DNA from: Haemophilus haemolyticus
GTDB taxonomy: Bacteria; Pseudomonadota; Gammaproteobacteria; Enterobacterales; Pasteurellaceae
NCBI RefSeq assembly: GCF_003352385.1
Contig: NZ_CP031243.1
Span: forward strand, 1,864,501 to 1,928,500
Direction: 5' to 3'
DNA: 64,000 bases
The notes below the pieces were generated by a model. The model searched no databases, was not told the origin of the DNA, and worked only from the letters and a program-made list of their open reading frames with translations. Position numbers and translations under genes: made by a program. Of the stretch, positions 1 to 12,597 are shown in pieces (position 1 is the first letter of the stretch; every line of letters starts with the position of its first letter).

Positions 1-433
1 TGTCTCTTGTGAGATCAAGATCTTTGATATGATGTGCGTGTTGGTAATGAGAGTAAATTGATTCGATAAAATAATTCCGTTTTCTAGGTAAAATTACATC
101 GTACTTTTCTAAAATGGCTAACAGTTCTGACTCTGAGGCAATTTGTTTTTTCTTCAAATATAATGTTTTACCCAAAAAATAGCGGCGATAATGCACCAAC
201 CCTACATATTCATTATTTTCAAATACGCCGTTTTTCCAAGCCCAATAAAGCCCTGTTAATTCACAAAAACTACTATTTTTTTCAGCAATATTTACACCTG
301 AATTATCTTGGTAAAAGCCCTCATTTTTTAGACCGCTAGCAATCTTTCCTCCTACAAACAGCGGGCGATAGCATGCAGAATCTGGAAACTCATAGTCTTT
401 ATGCGTAATCACTAATACAGTAAGCTTTTGCAT
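1..433 (-). CDS. DUF4422 family putative glycosyltransferase (3' end beyond window)
   Basis: The first 144 codons are visible, reading leftward from the ATG at 431-433. The protein begins MQKLTVLVITHKDYEF and carries features typical of DUF4422 proteins: an N-terminal YRPL segment, a CELTGLYWAWKN block, then VGLVHYRRYF near residue 95. DUF4422 proteins occur in capsule and O-antigen clusters and are thought to be glycosyltransferases; substrate cannot be told. It starts one base after the stop of the upstream GT2 gene, so the two are translationally coupled in the polysaccharide operon. The C-terminus lies outside the window. Confidence 0.8.
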   Translation of the reverse strand, partial: MQKLTVLVITHKDYEFPDSACYRPLFVGGKIASGLKNEGFYQDNSGVNIAEKNSSFCELTGLYWAWKNGVFENNEYVGLVHYRRYFLGKTLYLKKKQIASESELLAILEKYDVILPRKRNYFIESIYSHYQHAHHIKDLDLTRD

Positions 434-434
434 A

Positions 435-1364
435 TTATTTTAAGTAATCCTTATGATGAGAAAAATCACCAGTAAGCCCGTGCCACGTTGCACGCCAAGC
501 AAATAGTAAACGAGAAAGGCTTGGCTGAGTAAATGCATAAAACCAAGTTGTTTTAATAAAAAAAGCTAGCGTATAAACAAGCCCTTTATGCTTGGCAAAA
601 GTAGCAATTGTATTACGACAAAAACAATATTGTTTTAAATCTGAATGTGCATTATTAAACCGTAATTTACCAAAAAACATTGGTTCTGATATAGAGCTTG
701 CAATAGGATGATAAAATAATGCATCAATCACTGTCAAAATATTGGCACGGTATGCCTCTGCACGCATAGTATATTCTCGCTCATCTCCCCAAATAAAGTA
801 ATCCTTCATAGGAAATCCCATTTGTTGGACAAGATCTCTTCCGATTAACGTACCATTAAAAGGTAATACTGTATCCTTAATTTGATTATCTATTTTTAAA
901 AATTTAGGGATATCAGAGTAATGATCAATTACTTGTAAACTATTTGGCAACCGCAAGCTAAAACTTAGTTTCTCCTTGCCTTCACAATCAATCACAATAG
1001 GGCCAATATAGCAATTATGAGATATATAAGGTAAAAGCTTTTCCAAACATGTTTCAGCTGGAAATCCATCATCATCCATCAACCAAATATAATCAAAATC
1101 TTGTTCAAACGCATACTTAATCCCCTCATGGAATCCACCTGCTCCCCCCATATTTTCGGGCAAGGTGATGAAAGTAAAAGCATCATTATTTGTCCAACCA
1201 TTCTCACCTAAAAAATCAGCAGTTCCATCAGTACTGGCATTATCAATCACCACAATATGAGTTAAAGGATGTGTTTGGGCTTTCAGTGCATTTAAACAAT
1301 TTAATAATAATGCTTTGCGGTTAAACGTTACAACCACTGCACAAATTGATTTTTCAGTATGCAT
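435..1364 (-). CDS. GT2 glycosyltransferase, galactofuranosyltransferase-like
   Basis: A GT-A fold glycosyltransferase of about 309 residues. The N-terminus has the classic GT2 pattern VVVTFNRKALL then VIDNASTDGT. WLMDDDGFP carries an extended DDD metal-binding motif, as in GlfT2-type galactofuranosyltransferases and related rhamnosyltransferases. A WGDE motif further on is typical of the same subgroup. An upstream start at 1400 would run through a stable hairpin that looks like the glf terminator, so I prefer the ATG at 1362-1364. The adjacent UDP-galactopyranose mutase gene makes transfer of galactofuranose the most natural role (inference). Confidence 0.83.
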   Translation of the reverse strand: MHTEKSICAVVVTFNRKALLLNCLNALKAQTHPLTHIVVIDNASTDGTADFLGENGWTNNDAFTFITLPENMGGAGGFHEGIKYAFEQDFDYIWLMDDDGFPAETCLEKLLPYISHNCYIGPIVIDCEGKEKLSFSLRLPNSLQVIDHYSDIPKFLKIDNQIKDTVLPFNGTLIGRDLVQQMGFPMKDYFIWGDEREYTMRAEAYRANILTVIDALFYHPIASSISEPMFFGKLRFNNAHSDLKQYCFCRNTIATFAKHKGLVYTLAFFIKTTWFYAFTQPSLSRLLFAWRATWHGLTGDFSHHKDYLK

Positions 1365-1390
1365 AATTGACTCAATTTTATTTAAACAAA

Positions 1391-1416
1391 AGCCATACAC
1401 GAAATCGTATATGGCT
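1391..1416 (-). terminator. Hairpin between glf and the GT2 gene
   Basis: A near-perfect inverted repeat: outer arms AGCCATA / TATGGCT, one mismatch, inner arms ACGA / TCGT around two As. On the minus strand it is followed by a T-rich stretch (TTTGTTTAAAT). It lies 20 bp past the glf stop and probably acts as a leaky intrinsic terminator or attenuator inside the operon. Confidence 0.55.
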
Positions 1417-1436
1417 TGATGATAGGCTCGCTATAC

Positions 1437-4139
<2,703 letters not shown>

Positions 4140-4153
<14 letters not shown>

Positions 4154-4526
4154 ATTCACCACCCATTTTTGTTAATTTACGGATTTCATCATAGCTCATT
4201 GATGCAAACTCGTCAGGGCGAACCGCGCGATCATCAACATAAAAACCATCATGTCCACACCAAGGCTTGCCTACATAAATTTCATCATAAGGAACATTAT
4301 GCCGCTCTAACCAATCCATAATAATCGGTAATGTATTAACATTGATCTTGCCAACGTTGCCTTCATAAGTTCTCATATTACGGCTAGAGCTAATCACAAT
4401 TTCAAACCCCTTTGCTTTATATTCGCGTAACTTTTCAATTACCGGAATTATCGGTTTAGCATTTCTATAATCGCCATTCTCTGTAAGAGTAATGGTATTA
4501 TCTAAATCCATAATTAAACGTTTCAT
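4140..4526 (-). CDS. HAD-family phosphatase of polysaccharide biosynthesis
   Basis: A small (128 aa) haloacid dehalogenase-type phosphatase. The N-terminus MKRLIMDLDNTIT contains the nucleophile motif DxDNT. VISSSRNMRTYEG supplies motif II (serine, arginine) and FYVDDRAVRP is motif IV. Proteins of this size and pattern are annotated as capsule biosynthesis phosphatases next to nucleotidyltransferases. It probably dephosphorylates a phospho-sugar or phospho-alcohol intermediate. It is packed between two nucleotidyltransferase genes (10-base spacing on one side, overlap on the other), pointing to one pathway. Confidence 0.78.
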
Positions 4527-4536
4527 ATTATGGCTC

Positions 4537-5247
4537 CTACTTATTTAATAATGCTAGATATTCATCCGGTGTTCCACAAAACAGAATTTCATTATTAGGG
4601 ATAAGAGCGTAATAAACAACTTTTCCTTGAGTAATTAAGTCATTATAAAGTGGCGCTATGTAATATTCATTTTTTGTAGTATTACCTGAATGTTTGGCAT
4701 CTAAAAACAATTTTTCAAATACAGATTTATTTTTAAAATAATATAAACCATCGCTACACAAATCAGAGATTCGTTCTTTCTCAGTGGTGCGAATAACTTT
4801 TTTAGACGTTCCATCAGGCATAGCGAAAGACCAATGGTCTCCTTCACCTTTAAAAACTTCTAGATAACCATCACATTCATTGACCCAATTGGGTTTCACA
4901 AAGTCAATTATTCTAGAATCGATATTAAAAATATAAATCTCTTTATCTTCTTTAATATGCTTGATACCTTGATAAACTGTATCAGCCTGCCCCAAGGTTT
5001 CTTCGGGTAAACAAACTAATTCATAATCAGTGATGCCTAAGTTTTTGATTTCTGCTTCTAGGAAATCCTTAGTTTCATAAACATCACGATAAATAAAAAC
5101 AAACTTATCTGTCTTAAAATAATTTTCAAAAGACTTTACCGCCCATGAAAAAACAGTCTCACCATTTAAATCTAATTGGTATTTCGGCTTTGTATAACCA
5201 GCCTTAAAGAAACGGGAACTAAGCCCTGCCATTGGGATAACAAACAT
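4537..5247 (-). CDS. Sugar-phosphate / alcohol-phosphate nucleotidyltransferase
   Basis: A single-domain nucleotidyltransferase of about 236 residues. The N-terminal MAGLSSRF followed by KPKYQLDLNG is the nucleotide-binding signature of the GT-A-like NTP-transferase superfamily, and YIFNIDSRI holds the metal-binding aspartate. It should activate a phosphorylated sugar or alcohol as its NDP derivative for the polysaccharide. A GTG at 5254-5256 gives a slightly longer frame, but an AAGG ribosome-binding site is better spaced (10 bases) to the ATG at 5245-5247. With the HAD phosphatase and the kinase fusion it forms a three-gene activation module. Substrate unknown. Confidence 0.78.
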   Translation of the reverse strand: MFVIPMAGLSSRFFKAGYTKPKYQLDLNGETVFSWAVKSFENYFKTDKFVFIYRDVYETKDFLEAEIKNLGITDYELVCLPEETLGQADTVYQGIKHIKEDKEIYIFNIDSRIIDFVKPNWVNECDGYLEVFKGEGDHWSFAMPDGTSKKVIRTTEKERISDLCSDGLYYFKNKSVFEKLFLDAKHSGNTTKNEYYIAPLYNDLITQGKVVYYALIPNNEILFCGTPDEYLALLNK

Positions 5248-5252
5248 ATGAT

Positions 5253-6287
5253 TCACACCTTATTTTTAAAAACTTTAAGCACCTTGGATAATCTCTTAGC
5301 TAATTTAAAAAGAACACCTCTTAATCTAGATGGATACCAATAACTAGATACCGGCTCAATTAAATTAATTAAAATTCTTAATATATATTTCTTCTTTTTC
5401 CGTTTAAGATAAGAAGAAAAAACAGGATCATCCTTACCTACACTAATCCCCATATTATTAATATAATTTCCATACCAATCAGTAAAAGTAATACAGCTCA
5501 TTGAAAAAAATACTGAACTATAAACCCATAGATATTTTGGAAAAACTAAACCTGCCTGGCATAGGTCTAGAATTATGATCCTCTCAGATAGAAACTTATA
5601 ATAACTCTCTAAGACAATTTTTCTATTATCATTATGAAATTCTGGTATTTCATATCCTAATTTTTTTGCATAATTAATTGCAATATATTGTTCAACTGCA
5701 AATTTAGAAATAAACTCCTTATCAAAGAAACCAGAATTACTAGCATATTTATGGGATAAATACCAACTAGAATCTTCTTCAGTCATTAAAGGAACATCCC
5801 AATATTGCAATAATATATTAGTTTTTCCGAACTGAAACCAATCACTAATATGGTATGGCATATGCTCATACATTGTAGGATCTATAGTAAAAAATGAAGT
5901 TGATATAATATAATCTTTAGATTTACTAAATCTTATAAAATATTCAGTAAAATTAGAATGTTCTAAATAACAATCTGTACGAATTTTAAGAACATATTCA
6001 GTTTTAACCTTTTCAAGACCACTATAAGTTGTTATTATTTGCCTGTTTATATTGTTAGCCTTATTTATATCACATCTTTTTATACCAATTAATCCACCGG
6101 GATCCTTACTAAAAACAACTAAGTCAACATCTAGTTCTGAAGAAATAAAAGTTCCTTCCCACGTAGATAGAATTATTTTAGAATTTGGTAGAACTGCTCT
6201 AATCTTAGCAATATTATCTTTATAAAACGCATATTCACTAGGAATTAGAGCTCCTTGTAAAACAACAGATATATCTCTAGAGTCCAT
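5253..6287 (-). CDS. WavE-like lipopolysaccharide synthesis protein
   Basis: 344 residues. The opening DISVVLQGAL and later VLKIRTDCYLE match the pattern of the WavE family (named for the Vibrio cholerae LPS core locus), whose members are believed to be glycosyltransferases. No signal peptide or clear membrane segment is visible; the C-terminus is strongly basic (RKKKKY), as expected for a membrane-peripheral transferase. The DNA is markedly more AT-rich than the glnA side of the window and lacks uptake signals, consistent with recent acquisition. Acceptor and donor sugars cannot be predicted. Confidence 0.7.
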   Translation of the reverse strand: MDSRDISVVLQGALIPSEYAFYKDNIAKIRAVLPNSKIILSTWEGTFISSELDVDLVVFSKDPGGLIGIKRCDINKANNINRQIITTYSGLEKVKTEYVLKIRTDCYLEHSNFTEYFIRFSKSKDYIISTSFFTIDPTMYEHMPYHISDWFQFGKTNILLQYWDVPLMTEEDSSWYLSHKYASNSGFFDKEFISKFAVEQYIAINYAKKLGYEIPEFHNDNRKIVLESYYKFLSERIIILDLCQAGLVFPKYLWVYSSVFFSMSCITFTDWYGNYINNMGISVGKDDPVFSSYLKRKKKKYILRILINLIEPVSSYWYPSRLRGVLFKLAKRLSKVLKVFKNKV

Positions 6288-6321
6288 AATTTTAATTAAA
6301 TAGGAATTTAAATTGATATTT

Positions 6322-8532
6322 CTACATTCCTAAAATTTGTTTTAATTTATGCTTTAATCTTAATAAACACGGTTTAAATTTATAATATAATCTAGTTCCA
6401 TTTCTTCGTATAAATACAAAAGCATTTACTAAAACAAGTTTAGGATCTCTATTAGTTAGAACAATAAATTTGTCACATTCTACTTTACCATACTTTATGA
6501 TATTTCCATCACTTATAGTTTGATTAAGAATAAGCTCATTATCTCCATTTATATCAATACAATAGTAAATATCGTAGTGTTTGTTATCAAACCCTACAAT
6601 ACCGTTAACATTCTTTATTTTTTGAGGTACTAAAATACCACATATATCAATAACAGCCCTTGCATGAACACAAGGATCATAATCAAACGATTCAATGAGA
6701 ATCATATAGTCCTGATTTTTCACTTTAGCTAAAAAACGTGAGTGTGCTGGATAAGCATTTATAATCTTACCTGACTCTACTCTATTTTTTATAAAATTAG
6801 TAACATCCTGTAACTTAGCTAGCCTTGTCGTCTGAGACCACCAACAATGCTCTTGCATATGCATTAAATGTAAAACTTTCCAAGGTCTAATTATCTCTCC
6901 GCGATGCAGTGTATACGGCATGTTTAATAATGATATTTTTATACCGCTATTTATCAAATACTCAGCTAGCATATTCTCGGGATTAAAAAATACTTTATCA
7001 ATATTCTTCTGTAAGTATGAATACATTGAAAAATAAGTTGACATCACATCAACTTTACCAATAGCAAATTGGTCATTCATACCTTTTGATAAAAAACTAG
7101 CCGGAGTATATAAAACATTCGGAATAAAATCTCCATTATCACTAATATTAAATAATATTTCTTTCAGAGTAAATTCAGAATAAATATCCGGTCGTATTCT
7201 AACTATATAATCATATTCATCTAAATTTTCAATCAATGAAAATGATTTACTCATACTATAAAACATCGAAATAGAACCTTCATTTCTCCCTGGTTTTAAA
7301 TAACTATTTTCAGTAGAAGAAATACGGCTAGCCATTTCTTTAAAATCTATTTGATCTTCAAAAAGGAATTTCTTAGGTTTTAGAACGTCAATAATATAGC
7401 TCTCACAGGGTTGCTTCAAACTATGAATATATAAATCACAGTCCACCCCAGATAAAAAACCAAGTAAATGTCTAACTTCTTGCTCATACCCTCTGAATTC
7501 ATCATGCAAAAACTGACCAGAATGGGTAAATTTACCTGAAACACATACAGCTATACGCTTATTCATCCACATTAAATACTGGCTGGAAACTGTAGCACAA
7601 AAATACGGCAATTTTTTCAGTTCCGAAATATAAGTAGTATCAATATAAGATGGTTCTAGGCGAATAATAGGAAGTTTAAAGTGAGAAAAAAATGAAGCTA
7701 ATTTACTAATTTCCCTACTCCCCACAATTGATAATAAAAAATCATTACCATGTAAGGCAAACGGAATATCATCAAGTTTAAATCTATTAGCTATATCATC
7801 ACCTACAAATTCAGATAAAACTTCTTTAAAATCTAGGAAGTTATATTCGTCTTGATGATATTTATTTAAATAAGCATAATATAACACGCACTCAAAATGC
7901 TCTATTGGTTTAGAGCTATGCGATATGTCATCTAGCCAATCACTTCCTAATTTATTAAAAATCAGATCTTCTACTTTATCTTTTTCATAGAACCAATGGA
8001 ATATTTCCATATACCATTTAGAAATAGAAGATAACTTTAATGCTTCTGCTGCATTTCTATTGACTATAAATCCAGTACTATGCTTCCAAGTTTTCCCTCT
8101 AGAAATAGTACTTGTATAAAAAACATACTTCTGTTCAGAATAATTTCTAACTAATTCGGATGCGCTAAATTGATTATAGAAAAAAGTCTCACTATCTAAT
8201 ACAAGTGACCAGTGTGTATTCGAAGATAAAATACCACCAAATTTTTTTAATGATTGAAATGTAAACTTACCAATTCTTTTTAAAAAGCTACTAGGCGATT
8301 CTTTTATATTAAATCTATCTAATATGCTTTCGGTTGTAACGATCGAAATTGATAAATCACGATATTGTGTAGATAAAGGAGAAAACATTCCAACATTTTT
8401 TTCCTCAACAACAACTATTATCTCTAGGTTTTCTTTATCAATACAATTTTTATCAATACTATCGATCATCGATGAAAATTGTAAAAAATGTTTCTCAAAA
8501 CTAGGTGTAACGATTGTTAATTTATTATTCAC
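6322..8532 (-). CDS. Large two-part putative glycosyltransferase (736 aa)
   Basis: A GTG-started protein with a good Shine-Dalgarno (GAGG, 5 bases before the start). The N-terminal part (about 1-230) begins KLTIVTPSFEKHF and holds WSLVLDSETFF, resembling small GT-A transferases of the DUF6492 type. A second part begins near residue 330 with RIAVCVSGKFTHSGQF and contains YDYIVRIRPDIYSEF, similar in style to the WavE motif KIRTD. The protein therefore seems to fuse two transferase-like domains. I recognise no named family across the full length. Very AT-rich, with no uptake signal, so probably horizontally acquired. Confidence 0.6.
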   Translation of the reverse strand: MNNKLTIVTPSFEKHFLQFSSMIDSIDKNCIDKENLEIIVVVEEKNVGMFSPLSTQYRDLSISIVTTESILDRFNIKESPSSFLKRIGKFTFQSLKKFGGILSSNTHWSLVLDSETFFYNQFSASELVRNYSEQKYVFYTSTISRGKTWKHSTGFIVNRNAAEALKLSSISKWYMEIFHWFYEKDKVEDLIFNKLGSDWLDDISHSSKPIEHFECVLYYAYLNKYHQDEYNFLDFKEVLSEFVGDDIANRFKLDDIPFALHGNDFLLSIVGSREISKLASFFSHFKLPIIRLEPSYIDTTYISELKKLPYFCATVSSQYLMWMNKRIAVCVSGKFTHSGQFLHDEFRGYEQEVRHLLGFLSGVDCDLYIHSLKQPCESYIIDVLKPKKFLFEDQIDFKEMASRISSTENSYLKPGRNEGSISMFYSMSKSFSLIENLDEYDYIVRIRPDIYSEFTLKEILFNISDNGDFIPNVLYTPASFLSKGMNDQFAIGKVDVMSTYFSMYSYLQKNIDKVFFNPENMLAEYLINSGIKISLLNMPYTLHRGEIIRPWKVLHLMHMQEHCWWSQTTRLAKLQDVTNFIKNRVESGKIINAYPAHSRFLAKVKNQDYMILIESFDYDPCVHARAVIDICGILVPQKIKNVNGIVGFDNKHYDIYYCIDINGDNELILNQTISDGNIIKYGKVECDKFIVLTNRDPKLVLVNAFVFIRRNGTRLYYKFKPCLLRLKHKLKQILGM

Positions 8533-8550
8533 ATCAGCCTCAACTTATAG

Positions 8551-9492
8551 CTACATATTAATAGTAAGTCTAATATTATCCTCTAAATTACGAGGAACCC
8601 TTTTAACTCCATAAAGATTGCTTACATCAACTACATTCCAATCCAAATCATCGCCATCATTAAGAGTGAGAGAGTCATTAAAGTATTCTTTATTATTGCA
8701 ACGAATAGCCTCTATATCACTTATTGATATTTTATAATCACCAAAAATGATCAATACATCAGATAACACTTTCTTTATTGCTCTAGAAAAAAATGAGTCT
8801 TTTGCTAAAAAGAATCTAAAAATAAAAATAAAACGAAAAAATTTTCTATCAAACCGGTGAATTTCTGAAAATATATAAGGGAGTCCATCACTTAATATCT
8901 GATATTTATTAGCAAAAGAAGAGAAAAGAATCTCTTCTTTAGGATAGAACAACTCTTGATTTAATAATTCCGGGTTTAAATAAATTTCTTTAAGTAACAT
9001 CTCTAGAAAAGCAATCTCATACATAGAGCCTTCTATTTGAGATGCCAGCAAACCATCATTAAAGTAACCAGTCATTGCTTTATCTTTTAATGCTCTCTTT
9101 CCTACCCACCAAAAAGTCCCTTTATTTATTTTTCTATTATGAAAAATATTTTTTCTATCCTTCACATATTTATAGATACCATCTTTAACAAGCATATCAT
9201 TTGAGGAATGAAATATAACTTTTTCAGCATCCTCTAAGGTTAGGATATAACGAACATTCTCTAAATGGGCATTAATGATACTGCCCCACTTTGTTTCAAC
9301 CTGCTGTGGATTCAGCAGAACATTTTCAATCGCATTATCTTTCAATGCCAAATCTAGCTCATGTAGAGAAAAATCAGCTCCTTTTGAAAGATGGAAAACA
9401 ATCATTGCCTCAGGAAAAAAACGATGAAAATTTTTCGCTTGGTCAAGAATAATCTCGATTTTTTCATGAACAGGAATCGATACGTAAATCAT
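8551..9492 (-). CDS. Putative glycosyltransferase, unfamiliar family (313 aa)
   Basis: Begins MIYVSIPVHEKIEIILDQ, a pattern like the first strand of a GT-A fold, and has FHSSNDMLVKDG and QIEGSMYE blocks faintly resembling core-2/I-branching beta-glycosyltransferases (GT14). That resemblance is weak and only from memory. No signal peptide or transmembrane segment is apparent. Position between the ABC exporter and the large transferase gene places it in polysaccharide assembly. AT-rich codon use matches the two downstream genes. Confidence 0.5.
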   Translation of the reverse strand: MIYVSIPVHEKIEIILDQAKNFHRFFPEAMIVFHLSKGADFSLHELDLALKDNAIENVLLNPQQVETKWGSIINAHLENVRYILTLEDAEKVIFHSSNDMLVKDGIYKYVKDRKNIFHNRKINKGTFWWVGKRALKDKAMTGYFNDGLLASQIEGSMYEIAFLEMLLKEIYLNPELLNQELFYPKEEILFSSFANKYQILSDGLPYIFSEIHRFDRKFFRFIFIFRFFLAKDSFFSRAIKKVLSDVLIIFGDYKISISDIEAIRCNNKEYFNDSLTLNDGDDLDWNVVDVSNLYGVKRVPRNLEDNIRLTINM

Positions 9493-9537
9493 CTTTTGAT
9501 TAACTCATTTTAAGCAGATATCGTTAATCCTATAGCA

Positions 9538-10269
9538 TTAGCCCGCATACAATGGGATCACATCCTCAGCCTTCCCACAGCCTTTCACTACGCCCTTGTC
9601 CAACCAAATCACGTTCTGACAAAGCTCTTTTACCTGCTCGATAGAATGAGAAACAAATAAAAGTGTCGTACCGCCGGCTAGCATATTTTCCATGCGTTTT
9701 TTACATTTTTCTTGGAATGCTGCATCTCCCACAGCCAACACTTCATCCACAATGAGAATTTCCGGTTTAACAATTGTTGCGACGGCAAAGCCCAATCGGG
9801 CGGCCATTCCTGAGGAGAAATTTTTAATTGGTACATCAACGAAATCTTGTAGCTCAGCAAATTCAATAATTTCGTCAAAATGTTGCTCCATAAAGGCCTT
9901 TTTATGCCCTAAAAGTGCGCCATTAAGATAAATATTTTCTCTTGCAGTTAGTTCACCATCAAAACCAGCACCCAGCTCAATAAGAGGAGCAATATTGCCG
10001 TGCACCTCTACAGTGCCTTTATAAGGTTTTAAAATGCCACAGATTAGCTTTAAAAGTGTGGATTTTCCTGAACCATTGGTACCAATTAAGCCCCAAGACT
10101 CCCCACGTTTTACTTCAAGATTTACATCTTTTAACGCCAAAAACTCTTGAAACATCAAATCACCTTTCAGCATTTTGATTATGTATTCTTTTAGCCCGTT
10201 GAAGCTTTCTGTCGCCATATTAAAGCGCACAGTAGCATCGGTAACTTTAATCAAAGTATCGTTCATCAT
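9538..10269 (-). CDS. wzt: Polysaccharide ABC transporter ATP-binding protein
   Basis: The ATPase that powers export of undecaprenyl-linked polysaccharide across the inner membrane with Wzm. Visible motifs: Walker A GTNGSGKST, Q-loop region PLIELGAGFDGELTARENI typical of the Wzt/KpsT/TagH subfamily, signature FSSGM, Walker B ILIVDEVLAVGD and the SHS switch histidine. At 243 aa it lacks the C-terminal carbohydrate-binding domain that extends some Wzt proteins to about 430 aa, so chain-end recognition in the O9a manner is not expected. Its start overlaps the wzm stop by 4 bases. Confidence 0.92.
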   Translation of the reverse strand: MMNDTLIKVTDATVRFNMATESFNGLKEYIIKMLKGDLMFQEFLALKDVNLEVKRGESWGLIGTNGSGKSTLLKLICGILKPYKGTVEVHGNIAPLIELGAGFDGELTARENIYLNGALLGHKKAFMEQHFDEIIEFAELQDFVDVPIKNFSSGMAARLGFAVATIVKPEILIVDEVLAVGDAAFQEKCKKRMENMLAGGTTLLFVSHSIEQVKELCQNVIWLDKGVVKGCGKAEDVIPLYAG

Positions 10270-11057
10270 ATATATAAAATAAATTCGTCTTGTTTTTTAT
10301 TGAAGTACCATGTGCCAAAAATTAACGCAATAAAAGCAACTGTAAAGCCTGCTAGAATTAGTTTCAAGTCAGGAAACGTTGCAGATAAAATAATATTTCT
10401 AAATTGTTCAACATATAAATACATTGGATTTAATGCTTTGTAATAAAACAAATATTTCTCAGGGATAATAGATACAGGGTAGAATATTGGAGTACAATAC
10501 ATCCACATAGAAATAAACACTCCCCATAAATACTGAACATCTCTAAAAAATACTGTCACCGCTGCTAAAAATAAGCCAACCCCCAAACTAAAGACAAACA
10601 CCTGAAAAATAACAATAGGGAAAAATATTAAGGCTAATGAAAAATCAGCCTTAGTTACTATCATTACTAATAATAACGCACCTAATGAAAATACTAAATT
10701 AACTAAAGAACTCCCAACTTTTGATATAGTAAATACATATTTAGGCACATAAGTTTTTTTCAATAGTGCAGCATTGCCAGTAATAGATCCTACTGACATA
10801 TTTGTTGCTTCCACCATGAAATTAAAAATAATTTGCCCAGTTAATAGATAAAGCGGAAAATTAGGAATGTTTGATCTAAAAATATTAGAAAACACAAATA
10901 CTAAAACCCCCATTAACATTAATGGGTTTAAAACACTCCAAAGATAACCTAAATAACTTCTTCTATACTTTAATTTAATATCTCTTATAACAAGCTGTTT
11001 TAATAGCTCATTAAATGCATAAAATCGGCGAAACTTGCCTACAAATTTATTAAGCAT
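10266..11057 (-). CDS. wzm: Polysaccharide ABC transporter permease
   Basis: An ABC-2 type permease of 263 residues with about six hydrophobic segments. Motifs near the N-terminus (IKLKYRRSYLGYLWSVLNP) are characteristic of Wzm/TagG exporters, and a re-entrant C-terminal segment precedes a short tail. It forms the inner-membrane channel with the ATPase encoded immediately downstream. It is the first gene of the minus-strand cluster; a TATAAT box lies 30 bp upstream and an AGGA ribosome-binding site precedes the ATG. Confidence 0.92.
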   Translation of the reverse strand: MLNKFVGKFRRFYAFNELLKQLVIRDIKLKYRRSYLGYLWSVLNPLMLMGVLVFVFSNIFRSNIPNFPLYLLTGQIIFNFMVEATNMSVGSITGNAALLKKTYVPKYVFTISKVGSSLVNLVFSLGALLLVMIVTKADFSLALIFFPIVIFQVFVFSLGVGLFLAAVTVFFRDVQYLWGVFISMWMYCTPIFYPVSIIPEKYLFYYKALNPMYLYVEQFRNIILSATFPDLKLILAGFTVAFIALIFGTWYFNKKQDEFILYI

Positions 11058-11086
11058 AATCTAGTCCTATCTATAATCAGATTTCG

Positions 11087-11092
11087 ATTATA
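11087..11092 (-). promoter_or_regulatory. -10 box of the polysaccharide operon promoter
   Basis: On the minus strand TATAAT is a perfect -10 hexamer, preceded by TG. A start about 6-8 bases further would give a short leader of about 20 bases before wzm. No convincing -35 hexamer is visible at 17 bp. I saw no ops/JUMPstart element. Confidence 0.5.
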
Positions 11093-11120
11093 CACGAATT
11101 CAACGTGATATCACATACAA

Positions 11121-11147
11121 AAAGTGCGGCCAAAAATGACCGCACTT
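11121..11147 (-). terminator. Inverted uptake-signal pair terminating glnA
   Basis: Arms AAAGTGCGG and CCGCACTTT flank a 9-base loop. On the minus strand the stem is followed by a T run, and it lies 32 bp past the glnA stop. Haemophilus commonly uses paired uptake signals as terminators. Confidence 0.85.
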
Positions 11148-11178
11148 TCTCATTTAGCAACTAGAAATCTATTGTTTC

Positions 11179-12597
11179 TTATGCATAATACATCTCAAAC
11201 TCAACTGGATGTGGTGTCATATTTAAACGTTCTACTTCCTTACGTTTAATACTAATAAATGCTTCGATAAAGTCTTTAGCAAAAACACCACCTTGCGTTA
11301 AAAATTCATAGTCTTTTTCTAATGAATTCAACGCTTCTTCTAATGAGCTTGCTACCGCTGGAATATCTTTTAATTCTTCTGGTGGAAGATCGTAAAGATT
11401 TTTATCCATTGCATCACCTGGATGGATTTTGTTTACGACACCATCAAGGCCTGCCATTAATAATGCAGCAAATGCTAAATATGGGTTTGCTAAAGGATCT
11501 GGGAAACGTGCTTCTACACGAATCGCTTTCGGGTTGGTTACTGCGGGAATACGAATTGAAGCAGAACGGTTGCTTGCAGAGTAAGCCAATAATACAGGTG
11601 CTTCAAAGCCAGGCACTAAACGTTTGTATGAGTTAGTACTTGGGTTAGTGAACGCATTTAATGCTTTAGCGTGCTTAATGATACCGCCGATGTAATAAAG
11701 TGCGGTTTCTGAAAGACCAGCATATTTGTCGCCTTGGAAAATATTTTTACCGTCTTTGCCTAATGACATATTGCAGTGCATGCCTGAACCATTGTCACCC
11801 GTGATTGGTTTAGGCATAAAGCAAGCGGTTTTGCCATGTTCTAATGCAACGTTTTGTACCACGTATTTATAGATTTGTGTTTCATCCGCTTTCAAGGTTA
11901 AGCTGTTGAATTTCGTTGCAATTTCATTTTGACCTGCGGTTGCCACTTCATGGTGATGAGCTTCGATGACTAAGCCCATTTCTTCTAAAATTAAACACAT
12001 TTCAGAGCGAATATCATGAGCCGTATCAATTGGAGCAACCGCACAGTAACCACCTTTTTTCAATGGGCGATAAGCGTTATTGCCTTCTTCATATTTTTTA
12101 TTCGTGTTCCAAGCAGCTTCTATATCATCAATAGAAAAAGACGCTTTGTTCATTGATACATTAAAACGCACATCATCAAATAAGAAGAATTCAGGCTCTG
12201 GGCCGAAAAAAGCTTGATCCGCAATACCTGTTGAACGCATATAATTTTCTGCACGAATTGCAATAGAGCGCGGATCGCGATCGTAGCTTTGCATTGTCGT
12301 TGGTTCATAAACACTACAACGAATAGAAAGCGTTGGAATTTGCGCGAATGGATCGATCACTGCAGTTTCAGCGATTGGCATAAGCAACATATCGGCTTTA
12401 TTAATGGTCTTCCATCCTTCTACAGAGGAACCATCAAACATCTTGCCGTCTTCAAACATTTCTTCATCCACAAGGCTTACAGGAATGGATACACCATGCT
12501 CTTTGCCTTTAATATCGGTGAATCGAAGAAGTACAAATTTCACATTATTTTCTTCAATTAGCTTAAATACATTGGCGATTGCATTTGCGTTTGGCAT
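11179..12597 (-). CDS. glnA: Glutamine synthetase type I
   Basis: ATP-dependent amidation of glutamate to glutamine, the main ammonium-assimilating step; cytoplasmic dodecamer. The protein reads [16 protein letters not shown] at its start, includes the [10 protein letters not shown] catalytic segment and the glycine-rich [10 protein letters not shown] and [14 protein letters not shown] motifs (here [10 protein letters not shown]), and near the C-terminus [10 protein letters not shown] carries the tyrosine adenylylated by GlnE in GSI-beta enzymes. Length is 472 aa from the ATG at 12595-12597, which has a GAGGA ribosome-binding site; an upstream in-frame ATG at 12642 would add 15 unconserved residues. 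Divergent from typA, an arrangement also seen in E. coli. Confidence 0.97.
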   Translation of the reverse strand: MPNANAIANVFKLIEENNVKFVLLRFTDIKGKEHGVSIPVSLVDEEMFEDGKMFDGSSVEGWKTINKADMLLMPIAETAVIDPFAQIPTLSIRCSVYEPTTMQSYDRDPRSIAIRAENYMRSTGIADQAFFGPEPEFFLFDDVRFNVSMNKASFSIDDIEAAWNTNKKYEEGNNAYRPLKKGGYCAVAPIDTAHDIRSEMCLILEEMGLVIEAHHHEVATAGQNEIATKFNSLTLKADETQIYKYVVQNVALEHGKTACFMPKPITGDNGSGMHCNMSLGKDGKNIFQGDKYAGLSETALYYIGGIIKHAKALNAFTNPSTNSYKRLVPGFEAPVLLAYSASNRSASIRIPAVTNPKAIRVEARFPDPLANPYLAFAALLMAGLDGVVNKIHPGDAMDKNLYDLPPEELKDIPAVASSLEEALNSLEKDYEFLTQGGVFAKDFIEAFISIKRKEVERLNMTPHPVEFEMYYA

